DNA from: Ensifer sp. LC163
GTDB lineage: Bacteria; Pseudomonadota; Alphaproteobacteria; Rhizobiales; Rhizobiaceae
Assembly: GCF_001695855.1 (NCBI RefSeq)
Contig: NZ_MBSS01000007.1
Span: forward strand, 62,001-126,000
Length of the DNA stretch: 64,000 bases
Direction of reading: 5' to 3'
In this document: positions 17,400 through 26,034 of the stretch, in pieces
Layout: each line of letters begins with the position of its first letter
How positions within the stretch are numbered: position 1 is the stretch's first letter
Position numbers and translations under genes: made by a program
The notes under the pieces: model-generated
Databases searched by the model: none
What the model was told of the DNA's origin: nothing
The model's input: only the letters and a program-made list of their open reading frames with translations

Positions 17400-18428
17400 A
17401 TGTCCAGTTCATCGCAACTGAAGTTCCTTAGCCGGCTAGCGCTTGCCGCGACTGCGAGCCTTGTGTTCGCGGCCAATGCCGTCGCTGCGGAAAAGACGCT
17501 GACCGTCTACACCTATGAAAGCTTCATCACCGAATGGGGCCCGGGTGCCAAGGTCGCTGAAGCCTTTGAAAAGACCTGCGAATGCAAGGTCACCTATGTC
17601 GGCGTCGCCGATGGCGTCGAGTTGCTGACCCGCCTCAAGCTCGAAGGCGCGGCCTCCAAGGCCGACATCGTGCTCGGCCTCGACACCAATCTCGTCGCCG
17701 AGGCCAAGGCCACCGGCTTCTTCGCGCCGCACGGTATCGAAGCAGCAGGCGTCAAGGTGCCCGGCAACTTCTCCGACGACACCTTCCTCCCCTATGACTA
17801 CGGCCATTTCGCCGTCGTCTATGATAGCCAGGTTTTGAAGACGCCGCCGAAGAGCCTCAAGGATCTGGTCGAGGGCGACCCGTCGCAGAAGATCGTCATC
17901 GAGGATCCGCGCACCTCGACGCCGGGTCTCGGTCTGCTTCTGTGGGTCAAGGCCGTCTATGGCGATGAGGCGGGTGCCGCCTGGGCCAAGCTCAAGGGCC
18001 GTGTGCTGACCGTGACGCCGGGCTGGTCGGAAGCCTATGGCCTGTTCACCAAGGGCGAGGCGCCGATGGTGCTCTCCTATACGACGTCGCCCGCCTACCA
18101 CATGGTGGCGGAAAACACCGATCGCTACCAGGCAGCCGCCTTTTCGGAAGGTCACTACATCCAGATCGAAGTCGCCGGCATGACCAAGAGCGCCAAGGAG
18201 CCGGAGCTTGCCAAGCAATTTCTCGCCTTCATGACCGGTCCGGAGTTCCAGTCAATCATTCCGACCACCAACTGGATGATGCCGGTCGCAGCGACCAAGG
18301 AACCCCTGCCCGACGCTTTCGGCAAGCTGGTCAATCCGGAGAAGACCTTCCTGCTGCCGTCGGAAGAGGTCGCGGCAAACCGCAAGGCCTGGATCGACGA
18401 ATGGCTCGCCGCCATGAGCAAGAACTGA
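17400..18428 (+). CDS. thiB: thiamine ABC transporter substrate-binding protein
   Basis: A 342-residue periplasmic protein that captures thiamine and its phosphates for ThiPQ. The signal peptide is residues 1-29 (cleavage after AVAA). The mature start [19 protein letters not shown] is typical of ThiB. A Cys pair (KTCECK) probably forms a disulfide. Conserved regions include [10 protein letters not shown] and TTNWMMPV. The ATG at 17400 has AGGGAG eleven bases upstream; the in-frame GTG at 17391 is too close to that site. It is the first gene of thiBPQ, preceded by a TPP riboswitch, with thiP starting 7 bp after its stop. Confidence 0.93.
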   Translation: MSSSSQLKFLSRLALAATASLVFAANAVAAEKTLTVYTYESFITEWGPGAKVAEAFEKTCECKVTYVGVADGVELLTRLKLEGAASKADIVLGLDTNLVAEAKATGFFAPHGIEAAGVKVPGNFSDDTFLPYDYGHFAVVYDSQVLKTPPKSLKDLVEGDPSQKIVIEDPRTSTPGLGLLLWVKAVYGDEAGAAWAKLKGRVLTVTPGWSEAYGLFTKGEAPMVLSYTTSPAYHMVAENTDRYQAAAFSEGHYIQIEVAGMTKSAKEPELAKQFLAFMTGPEFQSIIPTTNWMMPVAATKEPLPDAFGKLVNPEKTFLLPSEEVAANRKAWIDEWLAAMSKN

Positions 18429-18435
18429 GACCCGT

Positions 18436-20064
18436 TTGTTCGCGCCGGCCGAAAACAGGATCACCATCACCGCCGGGGCCGTGGGCCTCGGCGGTATCCT
18501 GCTTTTTGTCGGCCTCGCAATTGCAGCGCTTCTGCTCCAGAGCGGAGATTTTGGCAACGGCGTCCTGTTCGATGCCTATATCTGGCGGGTGACGCGCTTC
18601 ACCTTGCTGCAGGCGAGCCTTTCGACGCTGCTTTCGGTTGCTCTGGCCATTCCGGTCGCGCGGGCACTCGCGCGCCGGACCGCCTTTCCCGGCCGCGTCT
18701 GGGTGCTACGGATCATGGCCCTGCCGCTCGGTCTGCCGGTGCTGGTCGGCGCACTCGGGCTGATCGAGATCTGGGGCCGGCAGGGCGTGCTCAACACCGC
18801 CCTTGCAGAGCTCGGGCTGCAGCAGCCCGTGAGCATCTATGGCCTCTTCGGCATCCTGCTTGCCCATGTCTTCTTCAACATGCCGCTTGTCGCGCGCCTT
18901 TTCCTCGCCGGCCTTGAGCGGATACCCTCGGAATATTGGAGAACCGCCGCCAATCTGGGCATGCCGCCCGGCGCACTCTTCCGCTTTGTCGAATGGCCGG
19001 TCCTTCGTGGATTGTTGCCGGGGGCAGCCGGGCTCGTCTTCATGCTCTGCGCCACCAGCTTCACCCTCGTGCTGACGCTCGGCGGCGGGCCTGCCGCCAG
19101 CACCATCGAGGTCGCGATCTACCAGGCGCTGCGCTTCGATTTCGATCCACCCCGGGCGATCGCTCTGTCCGCCCTGCAGATCGTCATGACCGGAGCCCTG
19201 CTCCTGGCACTGGCCCGTGTCGCGACCGAACCCGCGCAAAGCGCGACCACAGGCCGTGCCTCCAGACGCTACGATGCACGAACCGGCCTCTCCCGTGCAT
19301 CCGATGCCGGCTGGATCCTGTTCTCGCTGCTCTTTATCGGGGCGCCGCTGATGGCCGTCCTCGGCTCGGGCCTGCGTGCGGACCTGGTGAAGCTTGCGGG
19401 CGACCCGAGCGTGCATCGTGCCCTCATCACCAGCATCGTCATCGCCGTCCTCTCGGCACTCCTTTGCGTCGGCGTTGCCGCCGCGATGATCCGCGCCGCA
19501 GGTACTGTTGTGGCGCGTCGCCACGCCCCGACCTTGGCCAGGGCTTTTGCCAGCACTGTCACCGCCAGCACCTCGCTGGTGCTGCTAGTGCCGCCGGTCG
19601 TGCTTGGGGCGGGATGGTTCCTGCTTCTGCGCCCCTTTGGCGATGTCGCGCGTTTCGCCCCGGCCATCGTCGTCGCCATCAACGCGCTGATGGCGCTGCC
19701 CTTCGTGCACCGGATCCTGGCCCCGGCGATGGCAACGCATGCCGCCCGCACCGACCGGCTGACCGCGAGCCTTGGCATCCATGGCTTGCATCGCCTGCGA
19801 TGGATCGACCTGCCGCCGCTCAGGAAACCCTTGCTGATGGCGTTCTCCTTCGCCATGGCGCTGTCGCTCGGCGACCTTGGTGCCGTGGCGCTGTTCGGTT
19901 CGCAGGACATGGTCACGCTTCCGTGGCTGCTCTACAGCCGGATGGGCAGTTATCGCACCACGGATGCAGCCGGACTGGCGCTCTTCTTGGGCCTGCTCTG
20001 CCTGATCTTCACCATGCTCGGCACGGCCGGCGACAGGCGCTTGCCGGAAGGACGAAAGACATGA
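18436..20064 (+). CDS. thiP: thiamine ABC transporter permease
   Basis: A 542-residue inner-membrane protein made of two fused permease halves, with about twelve hydrophobic segments, as usual for ThiP. Each half carries the EAA-type cytoplasmic loop that contacts the ATPase: one around YWRTAANLGMPPGALFR (residues ~170-190) and one around RLTASLGIHGLHRLRW (~440-460). The start is TTG (18436), 7 bp after thiB; no ATG fits the conserved N-terminus. The 3' end overlaps thiQ in an ATGA junction. It is controlled with thiB and thiQ by the upstream TPP riboswitch. Confidence 0.92.
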   Translation: MFAPAENRITITAGAVGLGGILLFVGLAIAALLLQSGDFGNGVLFDAYIWRVTRFTLLQASLSTLLSVALAIPVARALARRTAFPGRVWVLRIMALPLGLPVLVGALGLIEIWGRQGVLNTALAELGLQQPVSIYGLFGILLAHVFFNMPLVARLFLAGLERIPSEYWRTAANLGMPPGALFRFVEWPVLRGLLPGAAGLVFMLCATSFTLVLTLGGGPAASTIEVAIYQALRFDFDPPRAIALSALQIVMTGALLLALARVATEPAQSATTGRASRRYDARTGLSRASDAGWILFSLLFIGAPLMAVLGSGLRADLVKLAGDPSVHRALITSIVIAVLSALLCVGVAAAMIRAAGTVVARRHAPTLARAFASTVTASTSLVLLVPPVVLGAGWFLLLRPFGDVARFAPAIVVAINALMALPFVHRILAPAMATHAARTDRLTASLGIHGLHRLRWIDLPPLRKPLLMAFSFAMALSLGDLGAVALFGSQDMVTLPWLLYSRMGSYRTTDAAGLALFLGLLCLIFTMLGTAGDRRLPEGRKT

Positions 20065-20777
20065 ATTCCCAGGCGGCCGTGGAGCTCGTTGGCGTCGATA
20101 TCCGTTACGACACCACGGCGCTTCATTTCGATTGCACCATCGAGCCAGGCGGCATCGTCGCGGTTGCCGGCGCGTCCGGATCCGGAAAGTCGACGCTGTT
20201 TCACGTCATCGCCGGCTTCGAGGAGCCGGACCGGGGAGAGGTTCGCATTCTCGGCAAGACGATGGCAGGCCGGGCGCCGGCAGAACGGCCCGTTTCCGTG
20301 GTCTTTCAGGACAACAACCTGTTTGCGCATCTCGACGTCGCCACCAATGTCGGCTTCGGTATCAGCTCCTCGCTTCGCCTGTCGGTCGCTGATCGCGCAC
20401 GAATAGACGACGCCCTTGACCGCGTAGGGCTCGACGGTTTCGGCACGCGCCTGCCACCGACGTTGTCCGGCGGCGAACGCCAGCGTGTGGCACTGGCGCG
20501 CGCCCTGGTGCGGCACCGCCCACTGCTGCTGCTGGATGAACCTTTTGCCGCACTCGATCCCGGCATGAGGGCCGGCATGCGCGCATTGCTGCAAGACCTG
20601 CATGATGAGGAGAACAACACGATCCTGATGATCACGCACCATCCCGATGACGTGAGGGCACTGGCCGATAGCGTGCTTTTTCTGGACCAGGGGCGTATCA
20701 TCGCCCATGACCCGGTCGAGCGCTTTCTCGAACGACGCGACGTGGCGGCCATCAACCGCTTTCTCGGCAACGAGTGA
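20061..20777 (+). CDS. thiQ: thiamine ABC transporter ATP-binding protein
   Basis: A 238-residue ATPase that powers ThiBP. Walker A is GASGSGKST (37-45), the Q-loop is VFQDNNLFAHL, the signature is LSGGERQRVALARAL, Walker B is LLLDEPFAALDP and the switch is ITHHPDD. The start is fixed by the ATGA overlap with thiP, and the length is typical for ThiQ. No obvious terminator follows; the next 295 bp up to the M48 protease gene show no gene and only a weak hairpin at 20979-20999 (GCCGGAT/ATCCGGC) without a T tract. Confidence 0.93.
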   Translation: MNSQAAVELVGVDIRYDTTALHFDCTIEPGGIVAVAGASGSGKSTLFHVIAGFEEPDRGEVRILGKTMAGRAPAERPVSVVFQDNNLFAHLDVATNVGFGISSSLRLSVADRARIDDALDRVGLDGFGTRLPPTLSGGERQRVALARALVRHRPLLLLDEPFAALDPGMRAGMRALLQDLHDEENNTILMITHHPDDVRALADSVLFLDQGRIIAHDPVERFLERRDVAAINRFLGNE

Positions 20778-21072
20778 TGCGGCGTGGAATCTTACCACCT
20801 GCAGCACTTCGCCACAATTTGACCGCCGCGCCATGCGACGCGCGGATTATCCGGCCGGCGCAACGCGAATATTCGCGCATCCGTTGCTGTGATACCACGG
20901 GGCAACTATTTCTACCGGGGTAAACTAGGCAGGTGGCGCTGAAATCAGATACAGCAAGACTCGGGCTGGAATACTCACGCCGGATCGGACGTATCCGGCT
21001 GAAAAAGTAAGACTTTCAACGCCGCCGCAGCGCCTATGGCTGGCCGGCGTTGGACGGGAAACGGGCTGAGGC

Positions 21073-22584
21073 ATGGAAAGTCATACAGTCAGAAACGACC
21101 GGTTCCCGCCCAAACGCGGACGCATCCGGACACGTGCTGTGGTTGCATTGCTTGCGACGGCGCTGCTTTCCGCCTGCCAGTCGGTGATCGAGCAGACCTA
21201 CGAGCCGACCGTATCACCGTCCTCCAATCCGCAGATCGTCGATGAAGTCCAGAAGAACGACCCCCGTGCCCAGCTCGGCGCGCGCGAACACCCGCGCATC
21301 GTCGCCAGTTACGGTGGCGAGTACAAGGACGCAAAGACGGAGCGGCTGGTGGCGCGCATCGCCGGTGCGCTGACGGCCGTCTCGGAGAACCCGCAGCAGT
21401 CCTACCGCATCACCATCCTCAATTCCCCGGCGATCAACGCCTTTGCGCTGCCCGGCGGCTATCTCTACGTCACCCGCGGCCTGCTGGCGCTTGCCAATGA
21501 CGCGTCCGAGGTTGCGGCCGTGCTGTCGCACGAAATGGCGCACGTCACCGCCAACCATGGCATCGAGCGCCAGCAACGCGAGGAAGCGGAAGTCATCGCC
21601 AGCCGTGTCGTCTCCGAGGTGCTTTCCTCGGATCTCGCCGGCAAGCAGGCACTGGCGCGCGGCAAGCTGCGTCTGGCCGCCTTCTCCCGCAACCAGGAGC
21701 TCCAGGCCGACGTCATCGGCGTGCGCATGCTCGGCGAAGCCGGCTACGACCCCTATGCAGCGGCGCGCTTCCTCGATTCCATGGCCGCCTATAGCCGCTT
21801 CTCGGCGGTTGATCCGGAAGCCGACCAGAGCCTCGACTTCCTGTCGAGCCACCCGAACGCCCCGCAACGCGTCGATCTCGCGCGCCGGCACGCGCGTGCG
21901 TTTGGCGCCGAAGGCACCAGCGGCGACCGCGGTCGCGACTATTATCTCGCCGGCATCGATGGGCTGCTCTATGGCGACAGCCCACAGGAAGGCTATGTCC
22001 GCGGCCAGACCTTCATGCACGGCCAGCTCGGCATCCGGTTCGACGTGCCGACCGGCTTCCAGATCGACAACAAGGCGGAAGCGGTTCTGGCAACGGGGCC
22101 CGGCGACGTGGCGATCCGCTTCGACGGCATCGCCGATACGGCCCGCAAGAGCCTGACGGATTACATCGCCAGCGGCTGGGTGACCGGCCTGCAGCCCGAC
22201 ACCATCCGCCCGACCAGCGTCAACGGCCTTGAGGCCGCGACCGCACGCGCCTCCGCCGATCGCTGGGATTTCGACGTCACCGTCGTGCGCATCGACAACC
22301 GCATCTACCGATTCCTGACCGCCGTTCCAAAGGGATCGCGCACGCTGGAGCCGACGGCCAACCAGCTGCGCGCGTCGTTCCGCAAGATGACACCAGTCGA
22401 AGCACAGTCGCTGAAGCCGCTGCGCATCCGCGTCGCCGTCGTCAAGCCCGGAGAGACGATTGCCACGCTGTCGGCCCGGATGATGGGTACCGACCGCAAG
22501 CTCGATCTGTTCCGGCTGATCAACGCCATGCAGGTCACCTCAACCATCAAGCCGGGCGACCGGGTCAAGATCATTTCCGAGTAA
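21073..22584 (+). CDS. M48 family metalloprotease, lipoprotein
   Basis: A 503-residue exported zinc protease. A basic N-terminus precedes a lipobox LLSAC with Cys35, predicting a lipid-anchored periplasmic protein. The HExxH zinc motif is His153-Glu154-Met-Ala-His157 (LSHEMAHVTANHG), and a downstream NQELQADVIGVRML helix supplies the third ligand Glu. The C-terminal ~55 residues (VAVVKPGETIATLSARM ... INAMQVTSTIKPGDRVKI) look like a LysM-type wall-binding module, suggesting envelope quality control like BepA. An element of the TA-flanked family begins 8 bp after the stop. The activity is predicted; the substrate is unknown. Confidence 0.87.
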   Translation: MESHTVRNDRFPPKRGRIRTRAVVALLATALLSACQSVIEQTYEPTVSPSSNPQIVDEVQKNDPRAQLGAREHPRIVASYGGEYKDAKTERLVARIAGALTAVSENPQQSYRITILNSPAINAFALPGGYLYVTRGLLALANDASEVAAVLSHEMAHVTANHGIERQQREEAEVIASRVVSEVLSSDLAGKQALARGKLRLAAFSRNQELQADVIGVRMLGEAGYDPYAAARFLDSMAAYSRFSAVDPEADQSLDFLSSHPNAPQRVDLARRHARAFGAEGTSGDRGRDYYLAGIDGLLYGDSPQEGYVRGQTFMHGQLGIRFDVPTGFQIDNKAEAVLATGPGDVAIRFDGIADTARKSLTDYIASGWVTGLQPDTIRPTSVNGLEAATARASADRWDFDVTVVRIDNRIYRFLTAVPKGSRTLEPTANQLRASFRKMTPVEAQSLKPLRIRVAVVKPGETIATLSARMMGTDRKLDLFRLINAMQVTSTIKPGDRVKIISE

Positions 22585-22592
22585 ACGCCCAA

Positions 22593-22693
22593 CGGCGCCG
22601 CGCGTCTTATCAGACGCGCAAAGGTCGCTGTAGCACTTTGAATTGCTGCATGTTTTTGTCCATAAATCGGGTAGGACTTAAGGAAACATGCGG
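22593..22693 (+). mobile_element. TA-flanked palindromic mini-element, copy B (degenerate)
   Basis: A 101-bp unit of the same family as 16644-16741, in the same orientation: GCGCCGCGCGTC ... AGACGCGCAAAGG-CGCTGTAGCACTTTG, then the AT-rich half CTGCATG ... CATGCGG. The right flank is TA (22694-22695); the left flank is AA instead of TA. The second palindrome is the most diverged of the five. It lies 8 bp downstream of the M48 protease stop. Confidence 0.75.
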
Positions 22694-22712
22694 TAGTCCG
22701 ATGCCGTCTTGC

Positions 22713-22733
22713 ACCAACCTGCGCTGATATTAT
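22713..22733. repeat. 21-bp intergenic repeat, copy 2
   Basis: Identical to 12109-12129 over 21 bases. This copy lies 19 bp beyond the element at 22593-22693 and 144 bp downstream of the 3' end of rpoH. Confidence 0.7.
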
Positions 22734-22876
22734 GTCTTTGCATCGAAGATGCGAATGCGTTTGCCGTCCATTGAGCACGTTGACGCGTTCCGTCCTCGGC
22801 CCGCTTGCGCAACCACGCCGACGCTTGCTCCCCGTCCGTTGACGGAAGATCGCTTTGCACTTCTCCTGGAAATGCC

Positions 22877-23743
22877 TCAGTGCGCCATGGATGTCAGTGC
22901 CGGGGCCTTGGTGGCGAGTGCAGCCCGCAGCTTTTCGAGCGCGCGCGTCTCGATCTGGCGGACCCGCTCCTTGGAGATGCCGAGGTCGAGCCCCAGCTCC
23001 TCCAGCGTTGCACCTTCCTCCGACAGACGTCGCGCGCGGATAATCCTCATCTCGCGCTCGGTCAGTGCACCCATGGCGTCACGGAGCCAGATGCGGGCAC
23101 GCTCGCCGTCGATCATGTCGCTCACCTGTTCGTCAGGGAGCGGCGCATCGCTTGCGAGGAAGTCGAGCCGCTCTCCACCATCGGAATCCGCGCCGCCCAC
23201 CGGTGCCTGCAGCGAGGTGTCGCTGCCCGACAGGCGCGCATCCATGGTCTGGACGTCGGCAATGCTGACCCCGAGGGCAGCCGCAATTTCCTCATGCATA
23301 GCCTGCGATGTCAGTTGGCGGTCGCCTTGTGCAAGCCGCGCGCGCAGTCGGCGAAGATTGAAGAACAGCGCCTTCTGGGCCGAGCTGGTGCCGCCGCGAA
23401 CGATCGACCAGTTGCGCAGCACATAGTCCTGCATCGAGGCGCGGATCCACCATGTCGCGTAGGTCGAGAAGCGCACCTCACGGCTGGGCTCGAAGCGTGC
23501 GGCGGCCTCAAGCAGGCCTATATGCCCCTCCTGGACGAGATCGCCCATCGGCAGGCCGAAATTGCGGAACTTTGCCGCCATGGAAATGACCAGCCGCATA
23601 TGCGACATGGCGATCTTGTTGCGGGCATCCTGATCGTGATCGTTTCGCCAGGCCTTTGCCAATGCATGCTCTTCTTCACGCTCGAGATAAGGCGCCTCCA
23701 TCGCAATCTTGATCATGCGCCTGTCTGCTGTGAGAGTCCTCAT
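22877..23743 (-). CDS. rpoH2: RNA polymerase sigma-32 type factor (RpoH2-like)
   Basis: A 288-residue sigma factor of the heat-shock group. Region 2 contains the RpoH-typical HMRLVISMAAKF, LVQEGHIGLLEAAARFEP and RFSTYATWWIRASMQDYVLRN-type core. The RpoH-box region QKALFFNLRRLR follows, and region 4 holds the helix-turn-helix TLEELGLDLGISKERVRQIE. The ATG at 23743 (MRTLTADRRMIKIAM) matches rhizobial RpoH2; an ATG four codons upstream (23755) is possible, and a longer extension to 23881 is Pro/Ala-rich and unconserved. Rhizobia carry two RpoH paralogues. The H2 assignment rests on the N-terminal pattern and is moderately sure. Confidence 0.87.
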   Translation of the reverse strand: MRTLTADRRMIKIAMEAPYLEREEEHALAKAWRNDHDQDARNKIAMSHMRLVISMAAKFRNFGLPMGDLVQEGHIGLLEAAARFEPSREVRFSTYATWWIRASMQDYVLRNWSIVRGGTSSAQKALFFNLRRLRARLAQGDRQLTSQAMHEEIAAALGVSIADVQTMDARLSGSDTSLQAPVGGADSDGGERLDFLASDAPLPDEQVSDMIDGERARIWLRDAMGALTEREMRIIRARRLSEEGATLEELGLDLGISKERVRQIETRALEKLRAALATKAPALTSMAH

Positions 23744-24091
23744 CGATCGCTCCATGGCGGGCGCCTGGACGCCGCTAACGGGTGAAGTCCAAGGGCCGGA
23801 CGGAGGAACCCGACCGGCGCCGGCGGCGGCTGGTGCGACGACACCGAAGCTTGAAGAAACGGTGCGGCGCCCTACTTCCAAACTACGAAGCTGAATTCTG
23901 ACAGAAGATCACAGGACCCAGATCGCCCCGGCAGGAAAGCGGCGCATCCCTGCCGGCCTTGATAAATGCGCTTCCGCGCAAAAAGTTCCCTCGCCCGGAC
24001 GAGAAAGCTCAAAACAAGCACGCTCAAAACGAGAAAGCCCGGCGCGATGGCCGGGCTTGGTCTTGTCGTGATGGGGAAGGACTGGCGCTCT
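23744..24091. other. 348-bp spacer between rpoH and carD
   Basis: No gene is seen. The left part should hold the rpoH promoter (minus strand), but no clear sigma motif could be assigned by eye. The right part (24035-24058) holds the carD terminator. Confidence 0.6.
24035..24058 (-). terminator. Rho-independent terminator after carD
   Basis: A 9-bp perfect stem (AAGCCCGGC/GCCGGGCTT) with a short loop. On the minus strand it is followed by TTTCTCGTTTT. It lies 33 bp after the carD stop. Confidence 0.85.
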
Positions 24092-24661
24092 TTAAGCTGC
24101 CTCGTCCTGGGCGTCGTCTTCTTCGATTGCCTTCCCGCGCTTCGGGCCCTTGTTGAGATTGGCTTCGACCAGGCGAACGGCCTCGGTCTCGGACATCTTG
24201 TTCACGGCCGCGATTTCGCGCGCCATGCGGTCGAGGGCAGCTTCATAGAGCTGGCGTTCGGAATAGGACTGTTCCGGCTGGTTTTCTGCGCGGTAGAGGT
24301 CGCGCACCACTTCTGCGATCGAGATCAGATCGCCGGAATTGATCTTGGCATCGTATTCCTGTGCGCGGCGCGACCACATGGTCCGCTTCACGCGAGCCTT
24401 GCCCTGCACAACCTTCAACGCGCGATCGACGAAATCGGTCTCCGAGAGCTTGCGCATGCCGATGCTGACGGCCTTGGCGACCGGCACCTTCAGACGCATC
24501 TTGTCCTTTTCGAAATCGATGACAAAAAGCTCAAGCTTCATGCCGGCAACTTCCTGCTCCTCGATAGCAACGATCTGTCCGACGCCATGGGCCGGATAGA
24601 CAATCGATTCACCGGTCTTGAAGCCGTGGCGTGTCGAAGATTTTTTCTGCTGGGTCGTCAT
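24092..24661 (-). CDS. CarD-family transcriptional regulator
   Basis: A 189-residue protein with an N-terminal CarD/TRCF RNA-polymerase-interacting domain (GFKTGESIVYPAHGVGQI, residues ~13-70) and a helical C-terminal domain (about 75-165). That domain contains the conserved KRTMWSRRAQEYDAKINSGD block used for promoter DNA contact. The tail is acidic (EEDDAQDEAA). CarD stabilises RNA polymerase open complexes; alpha-proteobacterial CdnL/CarD proteins affect rRNA and biosynthetic promoters. The ATG at 24661 was chosen because it starts the conserved MTTQQKK N-terminus and has AGGGAG 13-14 bases upstream. The longer frame to 24892 is unconserved. It ends in a strong terminator. Confidence 0.9.
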   Translation of the reverse strand: MTTQQKKSSTRHGFKTGESIVYPAHGVGQIVAIEEQEVAGMKLELFVIDFEKDKMRLKVPVAKAVSIGMRKLSETDFVDRALKVVQGKARVKRTMWSRRAQEYDAKINSGDLISIAEVVRDLYRAENQPEQSYSERQLYEAALDRMAREIAAVNKMSETEAVRLVEANLNKGPKRGKAIEEDDAQDEAA

Positions 24662-25073
24662 TCGTTTCAAAAACTCCCTGTTTCGCACCCGGCCATTCTT
24701 GGCCGGGGCCGGGTCAGTGAGGCCCGGGATAGACGGGGATACCGCCGGGTGGGTCCATCCTGGTCCGTCCAAAGGAACGCAAACGGTCCCATCAAACGCG
24801 GTCACAATAGAGAAACGCAACGGTGCGTATCTGGAAAAGCCGCGCTGTGGAGATCGTTTGCTTTCGTGAGGTTTTCGGGCGCGCAAAAACACCCTCTGTG
24901 GATCAGTAGAAGGACCCTATCACAAAAAACTGCGGAAATCAATAATTTGCTGCATGGCAGCCATCAAGCCGCCATTCTCGCAGTTGCGAGGGCGGAGCCT
25001 GATTTTCCCCAGATTTGACGCTGGGGTCACTATCGTTTCGTCAGCCTCGGCGAACGGACCGGAACCGAACGCC
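24662..25073. other. 412-bp spacer between carD and fdxA
   Basis: No gene is supported on either strand. The 24662-24950 part is AT-richer than its surroundings and is the likely carD promoter and long leader. I see no clear terminator for fdxA and no recognisable riboswitch. Confidence 0.6.
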
Positions 25074-25412
25074 TCAGTCGCCCTGACCAGGTTCGGCAGA
25101 GAAGTACTTCTCGTACTTGCCTTCGACCCCGTCCATTTCCTTGGCTTCCGGCATCGCGTCGCGCTTGATGGTGACATTCGGCCACTTGGTGGCAAAATCA
25201 GCGTTCACTTTCAACCACATATCAAGGCCCGGCTCGGTATCGGGCTTGATCGCCTCGGCAGGACATTCCGGCTCGCAGACGCCGCAATCGATGCATTCGT
25301 CGGGATGAATGACGAGAAAATTCTCGCCTTCGTAGAAGCAGTCCACCGGGCAGACTTCAACGCAATCCATGTACTTGCAGCGAATGCAATTGTCGGTCAC
25401 GACATACGTCAT
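25074..25412 (-). CDS. fdxA: 7Fe ferredoxin (3Fe-4S/4Fe-4S), FdxA
   Basis: A 112-residue electron carrier. Nine cysteines match the Azotobacter FdI pattern: Cys9, 12, 17, 21, 25 in the first cluster region ([17 protein letters not shown]) and Cys40, 43, 46, 50 in the second ([11 protein letters not shown]). The C-terminal ~55 residues form the typical extension of this ferredoxin type. The ATG at 25412 gives the family start [12 protein letters not shown]; a longer frame reaching 25454 is not conserved. Its redox partner is unknown. The gene order helicase, S4 protein, fdxA, carD on one strand is common in alpha-proteobacteria. Confidence 0.93.
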   Translation of the reverse strand: MTYVVTDNCIRCKYMDCVEVCPVDCFYEGENFLVIHPDECIDCGVCEPECPAEAIKPDTEPGLDMWLKVNADFATKWPNVTIKRDAMPEAKEMDGVEGKYEKYFSAEPGQGD

Positions 25413-25613
25413 GAGGTACTCCAGCCAAGGCTCACGTTTGATGGCGGACGGCAATCAATGGTGATGCTCATGTCCGCGCATGCTAGGAATGTCCGGCGCG
25501 CATAGCTGCCGAAGCAAGACCGATGCACCCAACGTGGGTTGTCAGGTAAAGGCTTTATGGACCCTTTGCAAGAATATTCAATGCGCGAAACGCCGCGCTG
25601 AAGGCAGAGTTTT

Positions 25614-26027
25614 CTAATCGTCGAGCGGATTGAAACCGGGCTTCAGCCGGTCGGTTTCGCGCCGCTCTTTCTTGGTGGGGCGCCCGGCTCCGGGCTCGCG
25701 CGTCGCCAGGTCGAAGGCCGACAGTTTTTCCCGCGGTTCCGTCGGCGTCAGGTCCTCGTAGAGCAGCCGCGCCTCCTCGTAAGGACCGCGCCGCTCGCCG
25801 GGCAAAAGCACCCGCACGATCACGTCGCGCCGCTCGAGCGACAAGGCGAGCACATCGCCAACCTTCACCTGGAAGGAGGATTGTTTGACCCGCTCGTCAT
25901 TGACAGCGACATGCCCCGCCTCGATCGCCTTTTGGGCGAGCGAGCGGGACTTCAACAGGCGCGTGAAGAACAGCCATTTGTCGAGACGCTGGCGCGATGC
26001 CGGGTTGGACGTTGACTGTTTCTCCAT
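25614..26027 (-). CDS. S4-domain RNA-binding protein (Hsp15/HslR-like)
   Basis: A 137-residue cytoplasmic protein. An S4 domain at about residues 14-60 has the pattern QRLDKWLFFTRLLKSRSLAQKAIEAGHVAVND. The basic C-terminal tail (GRPTKKERRETDRLK) resembles Hsp15. Hsp15 binds the stalled 50S subunit with nascent peptidyl-tRNA under heat stress. The gene begins 7 bp after the helicase stop and is surely co-transcribed with it, which suggests a shared RNA- or ribosome-related role. Family confidence is high; the detailed role is inferred. Confidence 0.87.
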   Translation of the reverse strand: MEKQSTSNPASRQRLDKWLFFTRLLKSRSLAQKAIEAGHVAVNDERVKQSSFQVKVGDVLALSLERRDVIVRVLLPGERRGPYEEARLLYEDLTPTEPREKLSAFDLATREPGAGRPTKKERRETDRLKPGFNPLDD

Positions 26028-26034
26028 GGCGTTC

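Noticed and set aside
20979-20999. Hairpin GCCGGAT/ATCCGGC after thiQ as terminator
   Set aside because: No T tract follows (GAAAAAG); it lies 200 bp from the stop. It is probably incidental.
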